A stretch of DNA of 64,000 nucleotides from Macrotrachela quadricornifera (lineage: Eukaryota > Rotifera > Eurotatoria > Philodinida > Philodinidae). The notes beneath the pieces are model-generated. The model saw only the letters and a list, made by a program, of their open reading frames with translations, did no database searches and was not told the origin of the DNA. The stretch covers positions 463,795 to 527,794 of the forward strand of contig JAJEKB010020415.1 of assembly GCA_022393335.1 (NCBI GenBank), in the 5' to 3' direction. A program made the translations under genes and the position numbers. Shown here in pieces: positions 36,433-47,627 of the stretch. The first letter of the stretch is position 1, and each line of letters opens with the position of its first letter.

Positions 36433-37585
36433 AACAGTTAATCATTGACTAGATTTATAAAAATATATCATGTTAGTTTATATTATATATGAGAATTTAT
36501 ATTAAAATATTTTCTTATTTAGTTCAATGAAATATGAATGAGAAGAATTATTGACGAATTTGTTAATGATTTGTTTTGAATAAAATAGAACAGTAACAAT
36601 TAAATCTATTGTTTTTTTTTATTTTCATTCGTAATAAAATATGTTACAATTTATATTGATGATTATTAACTGTTTCACGGCGATAAAGACCATTGGTGGA
36701 CTCCATTATATTTTAACATGAAACTTAATAGAAAAACATTTTCCTTTCTTTTATTCTTAAGCAGAAGATTATACATAAGGTGTGATCTAATCTACCTTCG
36801 CTACTTTTAAAACCATTTATTACATAGCACGATGCTTTTTGTTAAAATAGTCAAGTCAAAAAGAATTGTTACAATCAGAATAGAAAGTTTTTATCAAGGG
36901 AGTGAGTGCTGGCACTCAGCAATCAAAAATATGGCTACGTGCTGAGGCGTTGGTGGCAACCATTCTGCGCTTACCCACTTGATCAGTGGTATAATTCTAA
37001 GTCTTTTCTACTTCTCTTGCCCTGAACTTTGTTCTTCATTATCTTTACGATTACCAATATCAATTAATTTCTGCTATTCTGAATAAAAATTGATATCAAA
37101 TATATCGTTTTCTGATTCATTTAAATTATAGCTTTGTTGACGCGATGTAAAATCAATTCAATGACTCTTTCTGTTCAAAAAGGTAACAGCCAATGAATTG
37201 TTCATCAAAAGTATACTAAATATAAAAGAGAAATATTTATTTCGATCTAAAATTAAATGTTTCTTAAAGGTATGAATGTTTTCCAATTTATTAACTTTTT
37301 TATTTTTTTTAGTGTTGAATTAATGTATGTTTTCTACATTAATTCAATCAGAGAGATACTACTTTTGTTGGAAACAGATAACGGAACGATCTCTATGTAC
37401 GTACGTACATTGTCTTGCACATGTCGATCACAGTGCCTCCAATAGCCAAGATCTTTCTGGTCGTGCGCGTACGGGAATATAAATATACATTATTCATTTA
37501 TTTCTTTTCAGTTAAGATTAGAAAGCAAACAAAAAACTTAATCAATAGCTAAAAATTAATAAAGTTTATTCAGCAGTTCATCTCA
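36433..37585. other. Intergenic with one GC-rich structured island
   Basis: AT-rich apart from 36897-37003 (described separately) and a GC-richer patch at 37388-37480. The open frame 37257-37445 has no recognisable motif. Confidence 0.45.
36897..37003. ncRNA. Candidate structured RNA or MITE-like GC-rich island
   Basis: About 107 bp of much higher GC than the surroundings with several hairpins in series: GAGTGC/GCACTC, CTCAGCA/TGCTGAG, TGGT/ACCA within GCG…GCGC, and CCACT/AGTGG. No match to snRNA, 5S or tRNA patterns known to me, and no Pol III boxes. Strand undetermined. Confidence 0.3.
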
Positions 37586-38459
37586 TCAATTCCATGGTAT
37601 TTTAATATTAAATCGTTCTACTCGATCGTTTCCTCAATCAACAACATACAAATTACCTTGTCGATCAAATAACAATTCCCCATGGCAATAGAGTTGGTTT
37701 GCTTGTGCTCCTCGACCATTTCCATCAACAATAACATTTCTTTGTTGTGCTCCTTTAGGCCAACGTACAATTCGATGATTATTACTATCTGCTACATAAA
37801 CAGTACCCATTTGATCAATTAGAACTCCTTGAAGACAAATTAATTGTGTCAGATTATTTCCGTATCCTTGTCCATCAGCAAGAACGATACCTTCTTTCAC
37901 ATCCTCTATCCATTTCATCACACGGTGATTTTTATTACCAGATACAAATATTGACTGTTCTTGATCGACGAATATGTTAGTTGGGAAATTGAGTTGATCA
38001 AGACGATTTCCTTGTGCATTTCCACCTGCTACTACCATTCCTTGTGATTCACCTATTCGATACCTTCTTACTTCATCCTTATCAACATCAGAGACATGGG
38101 AAATCCATTGTCAAACCCAAACAAAAAACTATTCGAGATAATTGTTTCTCTATTTGCTCCATTTTGCCGAGAGCTTCTAACTACTCTGCTATTCTTGCAA
38201 TCACAAATAATAAGACTATCTTTCTCTTTATCCATGATCACATCTGTTGGTTAATTCAATTGATGACTACCATTTCCTTTTTCATGTCCACCGGCCACTA
38301 TTTGTCCATTTGTTTCACTCGATTTCCATGCCACAATACGATGATTAAGATAATCAGCAACATAAATTGTTTGTTTTTCATCCACCTATAATCCGAAAGG
38401 GCGACTAAGTGTTGGATTTTGTCAACCTACTGTTTGACCATTCTTATTCCATGTAAAAT
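37586..38459 (-). pseudogene. NHL-repeat protein pseudogene
   Basis: About four NHL-type units read on the minus strand, each with VYVADSNNHRIVRW-like wording, GNGxGxxxNQL turns and VDxxGxxY. The part 37634-38038 is open. Upstream (38040-38459) the same pattern continues with at least three in-frame stops and a frame change, and downstream a TGA interrupts VVD/GNDRVERF. No initiating exon was found. It is a decayed member of a family that is abundant in bdelloids (from memory). Confidence 0.8.
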
Positions 38460-39337
38460 TTGTAGAAATATCTATCAAACCGGCACAAAGTAAGATTTCT
38501 TTGAATTATGAGAAAATAAAACCTTCTATAATATTGTTTTTCACTTCATTTGGTGTGATAGAGAAAAACAGAAAAATTCTTAGTTGCTGTAAAGAAAAGT
38601 GTTATTATCGTTCTTTTTATTGATATCTATATTAATGATTTGTCAAATATAAAGAAGGAAAAGATTGATGAGGAAGATTTTCTTGATAGAAGTAGTCTAA
38701 AGTTCTCTAAAAATATGTATTGAAATAGTCATAGAAAAAAATATAGAAATGTATTAGCAATAGATATTTCTTATTCTGTAGCAGTTTTTATTCTTTCCAT
38801 ATCCATTGTTTCATTAAAATCTAGATCAAACTTATTGAAATCTTATCGTCACTATCAAATTAGTAGATTTCTTGAAGTTTTATTTTTATATAATTTCGAA
38901 CACTACTCTATTGAACGGGTAGGCGAGACTATTCAAAAATGTTTTCTCTCTTATTATCATTTTCATTCTCAACAATATTCATTTTGTCTGTTTCAAGTAA
39001 TAGTGAAGAATATGCAATATGATAATATTTGAACTCTCTGCTCAGCAGCCATATGAGTTTTTCCTGTCAGAATTCTGAAAATACTTCTCGACGAACATTT
39101 CCCTAGTCGAGACTTCCTTGAAAATTTTTCTTTTTGTAATTTGATTTTATAAAGTATATTAATGTTTTAAATTTTTACGAAAATACAGCTGTTTAGATAT
39201 ATTTACATGATTGGTTTTGGAAACATTGGGCCCGTATTAAAAAAACAAGAAAAGCCAAAGAACGAGTAAACGTGATTCAGCAGTCAGGCAACGATTACAA
39301 GAAATTTTGACAGATAGATCAATGTTAATAATAAAAA
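38460..39337. other. Intergenic, no gene seen
   Basis: AT-rich; open frames here are short and without motifs. Confidence 0.45.
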
Positions 39338-39742
39338 TGAATAATATGTCTTGTATATAAATTTTTTTATATAGAATAAAATAAATAAAATGATAAGATA
39401 GTAGATATCCTAGTTTTTATATTGATATTTATTGAAGAAAATAAACCAGAGCTTTTGGAATCTCAAATCAAGCATAAGCATCTTCTATTGAATCAATTAT
39501 TGATAATTTCATCTAGTCAATATTTATCCAATATCAATTGGAATTGTCTATCTTTTGTAATTTTTATTTATTTTTTAATTAGTTTTATTGTATGTCACTA
39601 CTACTGATGATGGCGTTTGACATTCCGCGAAAGGTCTGGTTTATTCTAAAATAAAATAACTAGCAATATAAAAACTAGAATATTTACTATCTTATAATCA
39701 ACTTATTATATTCTATAATTAATAGACAAGACCTATTATTCA
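39338..39742. repeat. Imperfect inverted repeat (arms about 95 bp)
   Basis: 39338-39430 is similar to the reverse complement of 39640-39742 (AATAATATGTCTTGTATATAA against the complement of TTAATAGACAAGACCTATTATTC). The loop is about 210 bp. It may be an old MITE; boundaries are approximate. Confidence 0.5.
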
Positions 39743-39747
39743 TTTTT

Positions 39748-39802
39748 GTGGAACTGACATATAAAATGTGAGTGCAAGTTTTAGTCCTTCAAGTACCAGT
39801 AG
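39748..39802. repeat. Second copy of the 10181-type repeat end
   Basis: TTGTGGAACTGACATATAAA followed by ATGTGAGTGCAAGTTTTAGTC matches the left end of the repeat at 10181. No inverted partner was located nearby, so it may be a solo or truncated copy. Confidence 0.65.
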
Positions 39803-40237
39803 GGCCTACAGGCTCACTTTTTTTTCAAATTTAATAAAATTTGGATAACTCACGAAAATGAAACAATATCAACACACTGTTATCATTACGATATAGAAAA
39901 CACTTCAAAAGGTACATCTGGACGATAATCATCACTTAATCCTTTCAGGTCTGCCGTACTATATTTAATACGGTAGATCGGAAGGAATAGTGCCTTTTTG
40001 CACTTTCCGAAATATTTTGGTTTTGCTTGTTGGAATCAAGTGAGAGGTGACTTCTAGTGGTCTTGCAAAGGCTAGTTTTGCGATAGCTCTCAATTGAAAT
40101 TTGACATAGTCCATACTTCCCATAGGGATGATTATAATACTTGTTCGCTATCACAGTAGGAGGATACAGACATGAGTCGAAAATAACTCTAGAATTTTTT
40201 TTAACGATTTTGATGGAAATATTCATAGCACACTGCA

Positions 40238-40852
40238 GGTGGGCCAGAATAAAAGTACTTTTAGTATTTCCTAATATTTTCTCTAGTGTCTATCATTTAG
40301 ACTCCAACTTTCTTACAAAAAATTTCGCTATAAAATTCTGCACATCGCAATATATTTGATAAGACAGATACGTTTTCTTTTTAATGGTGAGATATGTATC
40401 AATGGGAAGAATATATCGCACACACTTTCAAAATTTTAATTTTTTCGATTCTTTTCATTTTTCTTCAATAGTGTGTTTTAATCTGTGTATCTCGATGACT
40501 TTTACTATCGTAAATACTAGGCCATTTAGAAAGCGTCTTCGTCTTTCAAATAACAGTATTTAGTATTAACCAGGACACATAACGGATCGAAGGTCTAAAA
40601 TAAAATCAATTATAATAATATAGGGTCAAAAAATACTATCAAAGAAAAATAAAAATTTTGAAAGTGTATGCGATGTGTTCTTCCCATTGATTCATATCTC
40701 ACCAATAAAAAGAAAAAGTATCTGTCTTATCAAATATATTTCTATGTGCAGAATTTTATGGCAAAGTTTTTAGTAAGAGAGTTGAACTCTGAAGGATAGA
40801 TACTAGAGAAAATATCCGGAAATACTAAAAGTATTCTTATTCTGGCCCACCG
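40238..40852. mobile_element. MITE with long terminal inverted repeats
   Basis: Left end GGTGGGCCAGAATAAAAGTA and right end with its reverse complement; inverted similarity extends for about 200 bp per side. The ends resemble those of the element at 19788-20760 (GGTGGTCCAGAATAA), suggesting a common transposase source. A TA duplication was not evident here. Confidence 0.75.
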
Positions 40853-41286
40853 GTTATTCATACATTTCTATCATATATTTCTACTAAATAGATTCTATGA
40901 ATAATTATCTGCTCATTATATTCTTCAATAAAATCATTTACCTCATATCAGTGTAATAAAAAAAATAATATTATTTTATTAGAGAATAATAAAATTATTA
41001 ATAAACATAACTGAAAAATCGTATTATGTGTGAAATATGTTAAATTTAAAAAAAAATACATCACATTGAAATATATTTTATTTTTGTTAGCTCGTATAGG
41101 CGAGCTAAATATGTTTATTTAAAAAAAGTCCCACACAAAAGAAAGAGATAACACATATATCAACTAACAGGAAATATGAAGAAAAAGAAAGAAAGATATT
41201 TATAAGATCGAGGATGGATGATGAGGTGATACGATGCTTCCAGTAACGCTTATTTAGATAATCAATGTGGTGCATCAAAATTCAGT

Positions 41287-41690
41287 TTGAAAATATGGAA
41301 TATTTATGAGCGAATTATACATGACTTATCAAGGTCACATAACGTTATCGAAGGGTCGCATAATGTATTCAACAATCGTGTATTAATCAAACATCCTTCT
41401 GTTACCAAACTTGCTAAATGTATTATACGTGAACAATCACGATTCGAGATTAAGGATGCATCAATTCTAAATTTCAGCGATTCTAAGAATTGGAACTAAT
41501 TGGAATTGGTGCATTCCTCTTCGAGATCGATATTGAACGACTTCGTACAGGTGAATAGCCCAGAAAAACAAAAGCTTATGTAGATCTTGATGCACGATTG
41601 AAAAGCATTACCATGTCTTATCCCGTCGACAATATCAATGAATTTGAAAATAAGAATTTGAATTTTTTTAAATCTATTTCATATTGTTGA
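41287..41690 (+). pseudogene. MULE/FLYWCH-type transposase C-terminal fragment
   Basis: The open part (41287-41499) reads WNIYERIIHDLSRSHNVIEG, HPSVTKLAKCIIREQSRFEI, the conserved C-terminal wording of Mutator-like/FLYWCH-associated proteins. After a stop and frame change, YVDLDARLKSI at about 41580-41620 continues the family pattern. The N-terminal catalytic part is missing. Confidence 0.65.
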
Positions 41691-41859
41691 AATGAAAAAT
41701 AAACTCTTCAAATTTGAGACGAGCTGTAAATGAACAAAATGTAAGGAGACAAACTGTAAGAAAATGAATTGAAATCGGACGAAAAGTAGCTAGGACAAAT
41801 TGGAAGAGGATGAAATGTAGAAGTACCATTCTTATTGTTTTTTTTTTATTAAAGTTAAA

Positions 41860-44800
41860 TCAGTTACGAATATTATCCGCACACAAGCAAGGAGCAGCAT
41901 AGCTAAGGAAACTATCACGAAATCCGTTACTGATAAAACTAAGCGCATAAGTAGTAAAACGAATTAATCCAGCAGTGCCATTATCACGGCCACATGTTGC
42001 ACCATCACTACGCTTTTTAAAACTCTTATGAAAATCTCCACAGAACCAACGATCCCAATCACTATTTGTCCATTTTTTCCAATTTTGGATCCATTGCCAG
42101 CTCTCCAAATCGCCAGTGTAATACCAATCACGACATTTGCCGCATTTGGCACAAAGGCGACCTTTACAATCAAGCTCTTTGTATTTTCCGCGATCAGCAA
42201 ACTCTTCATTTTCTATAGATAAAAGTTACATAAATTAAAAATAATTTTAAAATAATTTTTTTTATCGATGTGTAGGTAAATCGATCATTCATCTCTTTAA
42301 TGACTTCTAAAATTTTGATTTGATTTACATCGAGTCTTACAAATAAGTTTTTGCGAAAAGTGGGCGTTTAAAATATCTCATTTGTTATTTTTTCAGAATC
42401 AAAAATACATGTAACAAATTTTTTATATTGACTGATGTCTTGAGCTAAAATCTTTGTTTTTACATAATAAGTACATTTTGTTATACTTTTTTTTACAATG
42501 ATTATTTATTTATTGATGTTGCCTAAGAAATTGCAAAGATATATTAATAGAAAAATAATCGGAAACTTTTTTCATGTATATTATATTTTGAAAGAAAAAG
42601 CTTCACTTCGATCTTTTCTTAAAAGATTGAACTTTTTTTTAAGAGAAAAGGAATATATAGTGATATTTGCAATGACTTTAATCTTCTAATTATTTTCGTG
42701 AACAATTTTCAAACTGATATGATTGTTTAATTTAATTAAAAGAAATTTTTAACAAAAGTATTTATCTTATTTTGAAAGAATTTCTAGTCTTACCTGATGA
42801 TTCTTGTGTATCATCTGATGATTGTAAACTAAAATAAGTAATTTAAATTAATTTAATTTAAAATTGAAGCACATCTTGATTCGTATTTTTCAATTAGTTT
42901 TTATCTGTACATAAATAAAACAAAGCTTTTATTGAGTGGAAAAGATATGCAAAACCAAACTATTTTCCTTTTTTTTCTACATATGTTAAACTAATTAAAA
43001 CTTCTATTCTGTTCAAAACATGATAATTTTCAGATTAAAACTATGTTTTGTACAGACAAAATTTATAGAAAAAAATTACTCAAATTCTACATTTATATAC
43101 AAAATTACATATCACAAAAAAATTCATGTAAAACCAACGTCATTGAAAATTCTTTGAATATATGACAGTTGTCTATTACAAATCTATTGTAATCGAAATT
43201 TTTACTCATCAATTATACAAAAACTGCAGTTTTCAAAAGCAATTAACTCCATGCTCTCATATATCTCTTAACTATTACTGCAATATGAGATATGATGTTT
43301 ATAATAAACAACTCCTTGAAATGCCACTTAACGGAATTTCGAAAAAAGATCATCTAAGATTTCGACCATTCGTAATTAGCTCAGCTGATTCAGAATATAT
43401 CTCATCAGATCATTGTAAATCTCAGTGAATATTTTTGTTTTTCTGAAATTTTAATAAAATGCGGATGTCTAATGATCAACTGAATATTTCCTAATTGTCT
43501 CCTACACTAACTTTCGAAGGCCGCAATTTTAATCAACTAGATTAAACTATCAACATCATACCGTTCATTTAATATTTAATGTCTAGCTTTGACATTATTT
43601 CAAAAAGTACACTTTCAAATAGTTTAAAAAAAATGAGTCAACGGTTCACCTTTGAATAGTTTATTTATAAGGAAGATAAACTTATTCGTTCAAAAGATAT
43701 TTTTAGAGAGATATATTTTTCAATGATTGTAAGTTATAAATAATGTTAAATTTTATGAAAACATACAAGAAGATATTAATGCGAGAGATAAGCTTAGAAA
43801 TAAAATATTATCTGTTCAATATGTATCGATGTAAATGAATACAGTTGAAAAAAAACTATAGTTTATTTTTAACCTTAGATCAGTCACGAAATCTTTATCT
43901 TCATGCTTAACACGATTTGTCGCATGCTCGATTTTTTGAATTATACTCATGAAAAATAATGAGTTTTATTTTAGCATAAATAATCATGATTTGAACTATT
44001 TTTTAAACTTTCTTTGAATATACCTGAAAATAATAATACTACCTGCTTGTTGATTCGGAAGTTGATTGAGAAGTGGGTGAAATAGGATTGAAAGTTGGTG
44101 AAATATCCTTGAAAAAGTTCAAATATGATTTTATAAATTAATTACCCATGTCGATGAAAACGTCGTGGTACGCGTGACATCACGCATAACTGGTACGCGT
44201 CGCGAACATAGAGGTGACGCGACGCGTACGGAGCGTTATGCTAATGGAACCGTCACGCGTACTGAGCGTGACGTGTATAGCGTTTCACAGCGCGTACGGA
44301 GCGTACGTACGATCTGTAACAAGTTTCTTTATTGGTCGATTTTGATCTTAAAATCTATATGCTAGCTCTATCCAATTTTCCAACGAGCTGTAGAAAAATA
44401 ATTAATTTCTTTTTGTGATGAGTTTATTTTTATTATTTTCATATAAAGTACAAGCTCAAAAAACATACAGAAGTACAAGAATATGAAAAATTATTTATTG
44501 TACAAATAAATAATTAAAATTAATAAGTATGAAAAAATACAAAATAAAAGAACTAAAAAGTTAGAAACTAAAAAGTTAAAAAATATGAAATCTAAAAAAT
44601 AAATAAAAAATATTATTCCATCTAGAAATAAAAGAATTTCAATATTAAAAACTTGTTAAATTTGAAAACAAAATTGAAAAACTTTTAAATAACAAACTAT
44701 GAATCTCGATTGATCGATGAAATACTTTTTTTAAAGAAACGTCTTTAGTTCGAGATAAACTCTACTAAATGATTTCAGAGAATAAACTAGCAGTTTTATA

Positions 44801-45759
44801 AAGTATTCTCTTTGTTATTTATTGGTTCATAAAAGGAGCGAATCAGAAAAAAAGAAATTATCACACTTGGTACGCGTGATGAACGGCTGTGACGCTCAGT
44901 ACGCATGACGTGCGCGTTACGTCACACGTACTAGGCGTTCAAAGCGTGACACCACGCGTACCGATAGCGTTTGCGTAGACATGGGTATTAATTAAATAAT
45001 AAGAAATGTTTGGCTCACTTTAGATGGAGGTTCAAGAAGGGCATATGGTGGTTCAATTTCTTTAAGTTGTATCATATGAAGACCACCTGATTGATTAAGA
45101 CAACACACTACTTTGAATTGTCGTCCAGGTGGAAGAAGAATTTCATCTTCATTTTGAAAAGCCGAATGATTCCGAACATCTTTTCCACTTTTACATTCAA
45201 TAGTAAAAAATGTTCTTGTTCCTGTCGAACCCAAAAATTGTTCATTTTTCAAAACCTTCATGGTTGATGTACATGAACTAAATCCCCACCAAATAATTTC
45301 TTTTCCTTCAGGATAATTTTTTGTCACATCACATTTAATACCACGATAAACAAAACGATTTTGTGATGGTAGACGTCCAAATGCAGTTAAAATTAGTTTT
45401 AGGAATAAAAACCATGGAAGTAATTTATTTCGATCTTCAGAACGAAGAGTTGCATTTAATACATAATAAAGACATTCTTTGTGTGGTGTCCATTCCATTG
45501 AATAAAGCTTTATTGAAGCTGATTCATCTATCGAAAGATTATCAGCTGGAGACTCTTCACATTTCTCTTTAGCAACATATGCCATTCGTTCAACATCGGG
45601 TACAAATAAAACTATTGGTTTAACAGCTTCTTCAATTGTAACCAAAGGTTCTTTTTCATAACCTTGAATAGGCATTAGCATTTGAAGAGGTTCTTCAGCA
45701 ATATCTGAAAATCGTTGATTATGTTGTGAATCATTATCATCAGGATATTTTGAAGCCAT
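41860..45759 (-). CDS. Arginine ADP-ribosyltransferase with Cys/Trp-rich C-terminal domain
   Basis: Four exons: 45759-45019, 44107-44043, 42828-42794, 42212-41860; 741+65+35+353 = 1194 nt, 397 aa, frame kept through all three GT-AG introns. Exon 1 is an ART domain: YRGIK (Arg139), FSSCTS (160-165), and NEDE (Glu204, Glu206) followed by LLPPG. Exons 2-3 encode a Ser/Thr/Pro linker. Exon 4 encodes a distinct domain with C296, C301, C304, C307 (CxxxxCxxCxxC), a [10 protein letters not shown] motif, KKRDGATC-type text (KKRSDGATC) and further Cys near the end. The Cys cluster could bind zinc. The introns are unusually long (911, 1214 and 581 bp), and intron 1 holds a TIR element. Substrate is unknown. 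There is no signal peptide, so the protein is likely intracellular (inference). Confidence 0.85.
44145..44985. mobile_element. 841-bp TIR element with ACGCGT clusters, inside ART intron 1
   Basis: The ends CCCATGTC and GACATGGG extend into imperfect TIRs of about 40 bp and are flanked by TA (44143-44144, 44986-44987). The first about 180 bp and last about 120 bp are GC-rich and hold six ACGCGT palindromes (44170, 44195, 44222, 44255, 44872, 44954) plus many CGTAC/GTACG variants. The middle is AT-rich. No coding frame; the open frame 44165-44365 is an artefact of the repeat. Confidence 0.82.
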
Positions 45760-46450
45760 TTGTTAATATCTAGTTTCAAATTGATTCTTAAAAAAACATG
45801 AAAATTAATTAAACCAAAGATTAATTTTCGTCTAAATCATAATTATAATTTAAATAAAGACTTTAATGTTAGAATTTTTAAAGAGCTGAAAGATAAATTT
45901 TTATTTGAGATATAGTTCATAGCTTATATAAAAACTTTCTATTATTGAGGGAAAAAATGTAAAAAATAAGGCTAGTATTTATCTGAGCAATAGTTAAATT
46001 ACGAATTCGCAATAATCATTGGGCAATAAAAAAAATGTTTCTTAAGCAATTTTATATTATGAAAAGGACAACAATTAATTCGTTAAATTGCAGTAATAAA
46101 TTTATATTTTCATAAGAAACAATGATTGTGTAATCAAAGTCTTTTTGGATTTAGAGAGAGAGCTACCGGGACGGTCATGTGAAGGGAATTAAAGTTGGTG
46201 TGAACCAAACAAGAGTCCATGAATCCACATTTTACCATTTTATTCATACGTCACAGAGAGTAAGAATAAGCAGCGTGAACTATCTTCGGTGTTTTGAAGA
46301 AGCTTCGCATAGTCTTCTGCTACCTTTTATAGGTGTACCCGGATGTCACATCTGTAATTTTTTTAGACCCATCTAGATTTAATGTCAGAGCCTTTTAAAA
46401 TGCTATGAGAAAGTCATATTTGTAATTTTCTAAAGCGTATCTGAGGACTA
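45760..46450. other. Intergenic, no gene seen
   Basis: Upstream region of the ART gene. A GC-richer patch at about 46150-46370 shows no recognisable gene. Confidence 0.45.
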
Positions 46451-47625
46451 GGGATCGGCGGTTCCGAAAAAATGGAACCGGAACCAGTTTTTTTCCATAT
46501 GATTATTACCCACGGAGGTGCAAAATCTTTCTCAGGTGCCCCCGCGCGGAGAAGGAAATTTTGGGGAAAAAGCTATTAGAAAAGAAAATCTCATTCTCTT
46601 CATAACTAACTCTAACAGGATATAATTTATTCTTTTGAGATTTTTACTTTACAGATTCGCTCTATTTTTGATCTTCCCAAGAACAAACACATTGCTGCCG
46701 AAATATAATTTCTTCGTTATTCTTTTTTCCAGTTTTTTTCTACATCTTTTTATCGCTTGCTGAACTATACTATGGCCAAATAAATCAATAGTAGGAATTT
46801 ATCGAACATGAATAATTTCATTATGTGCTAGTTGTTTATTTTATGTCAAATAACGTCGGTTTATAAGCGGCGGAAAAAATATCTTGGAGAAATTTTTCGA
46901 AAAATTTGGTGAGGGGAGGGAGTTTTTGATTTTTTGGAAACTTCTATATCTCTGACTAACCTCATCCTATTTTTATTGATATACGTGTATGTTCTAAAGA
47001 GTAATAGTAATGTAATAAAACGTTGCATTTGTTAAAAAAATGGAGGATCTCTGGAAATCAACTGATCAGTTTTTGGCCGTTTTTGTACCCTTTCTCTCAG
47101 AGCTTTAGTTTTACACAAAACGGAGTAGAACAGCTGAAACATCATTTTTCTGAACTACCTTCAAGTTAAAAGAAAAAACTGATCCAATATTATCTTCAAA
47201 TTCAATTCAAAGTCAGAAACAATTGATAGTAACAGCTTCAACAAAAAGATTCAAACGGGTTGAACAAGACAACATGTGTATATATGATGATAATGATGTT
47301 ACTCAAGGAGATAAAAATGGGTGCCATTGACCCATTTTATCAGACGGTTGTAGCTAAACAATCATGTCTTGTACATATAATATTGTTAAAAATTTTCTTA
47401 CTGTTTTACTTTCACTTACACCTTTGAACAGTCTTTTTCTAATAAATATTAATTTCGTTTAAACTGAACAACTAAGGAACCAAAACTTCACGAATTAAAC
47501 TAAATTTTCTTTCATTTTTCTAGTGATTTAATGGCTGCGGTTTCATGAAATATTTTACGAAGGAACCAGAATCGAACTGGAACCGGCGGTTCCAGTTCCG
47601 GTCCTTCTTTGGAATTGCCGATCCC
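46451..47625. mobile_element. 1.2-kb TIR element with GGAACC motifs
   Basis: The ends GGGATCGGC and GCCGATCCC are flanked by TA (46449-46450, 47626-47627). The subterminal regions repeat GGAACCGG/CCGGTTCC-type words several times on both sides (for example GAACCGGAACC on the left, GGAACCGGCGGTTCC on the right). No transposase frame in between. Confidence 0.75.
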
Positions 47626-47627
47626 TA

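Noticed and set aside
39596..39640. Hammerhead-ribozyme-like CTGATGA…GAAA
   Set aside because: The core words occur, but the sequence between them does not form a proper stem II directly adjoining the core, and no stem I/III pairing was found.
41964..42209. 81-codon minus-strand frame
   Set aside because: Shadow of the Cys-rich last exon of the ART gene, which is in another frame.
44165..44365. Arg/Thr-rich 66-codon frame
   Set aside because: Produced by the ACGCGT repeat words of a transposable element inside an intron.
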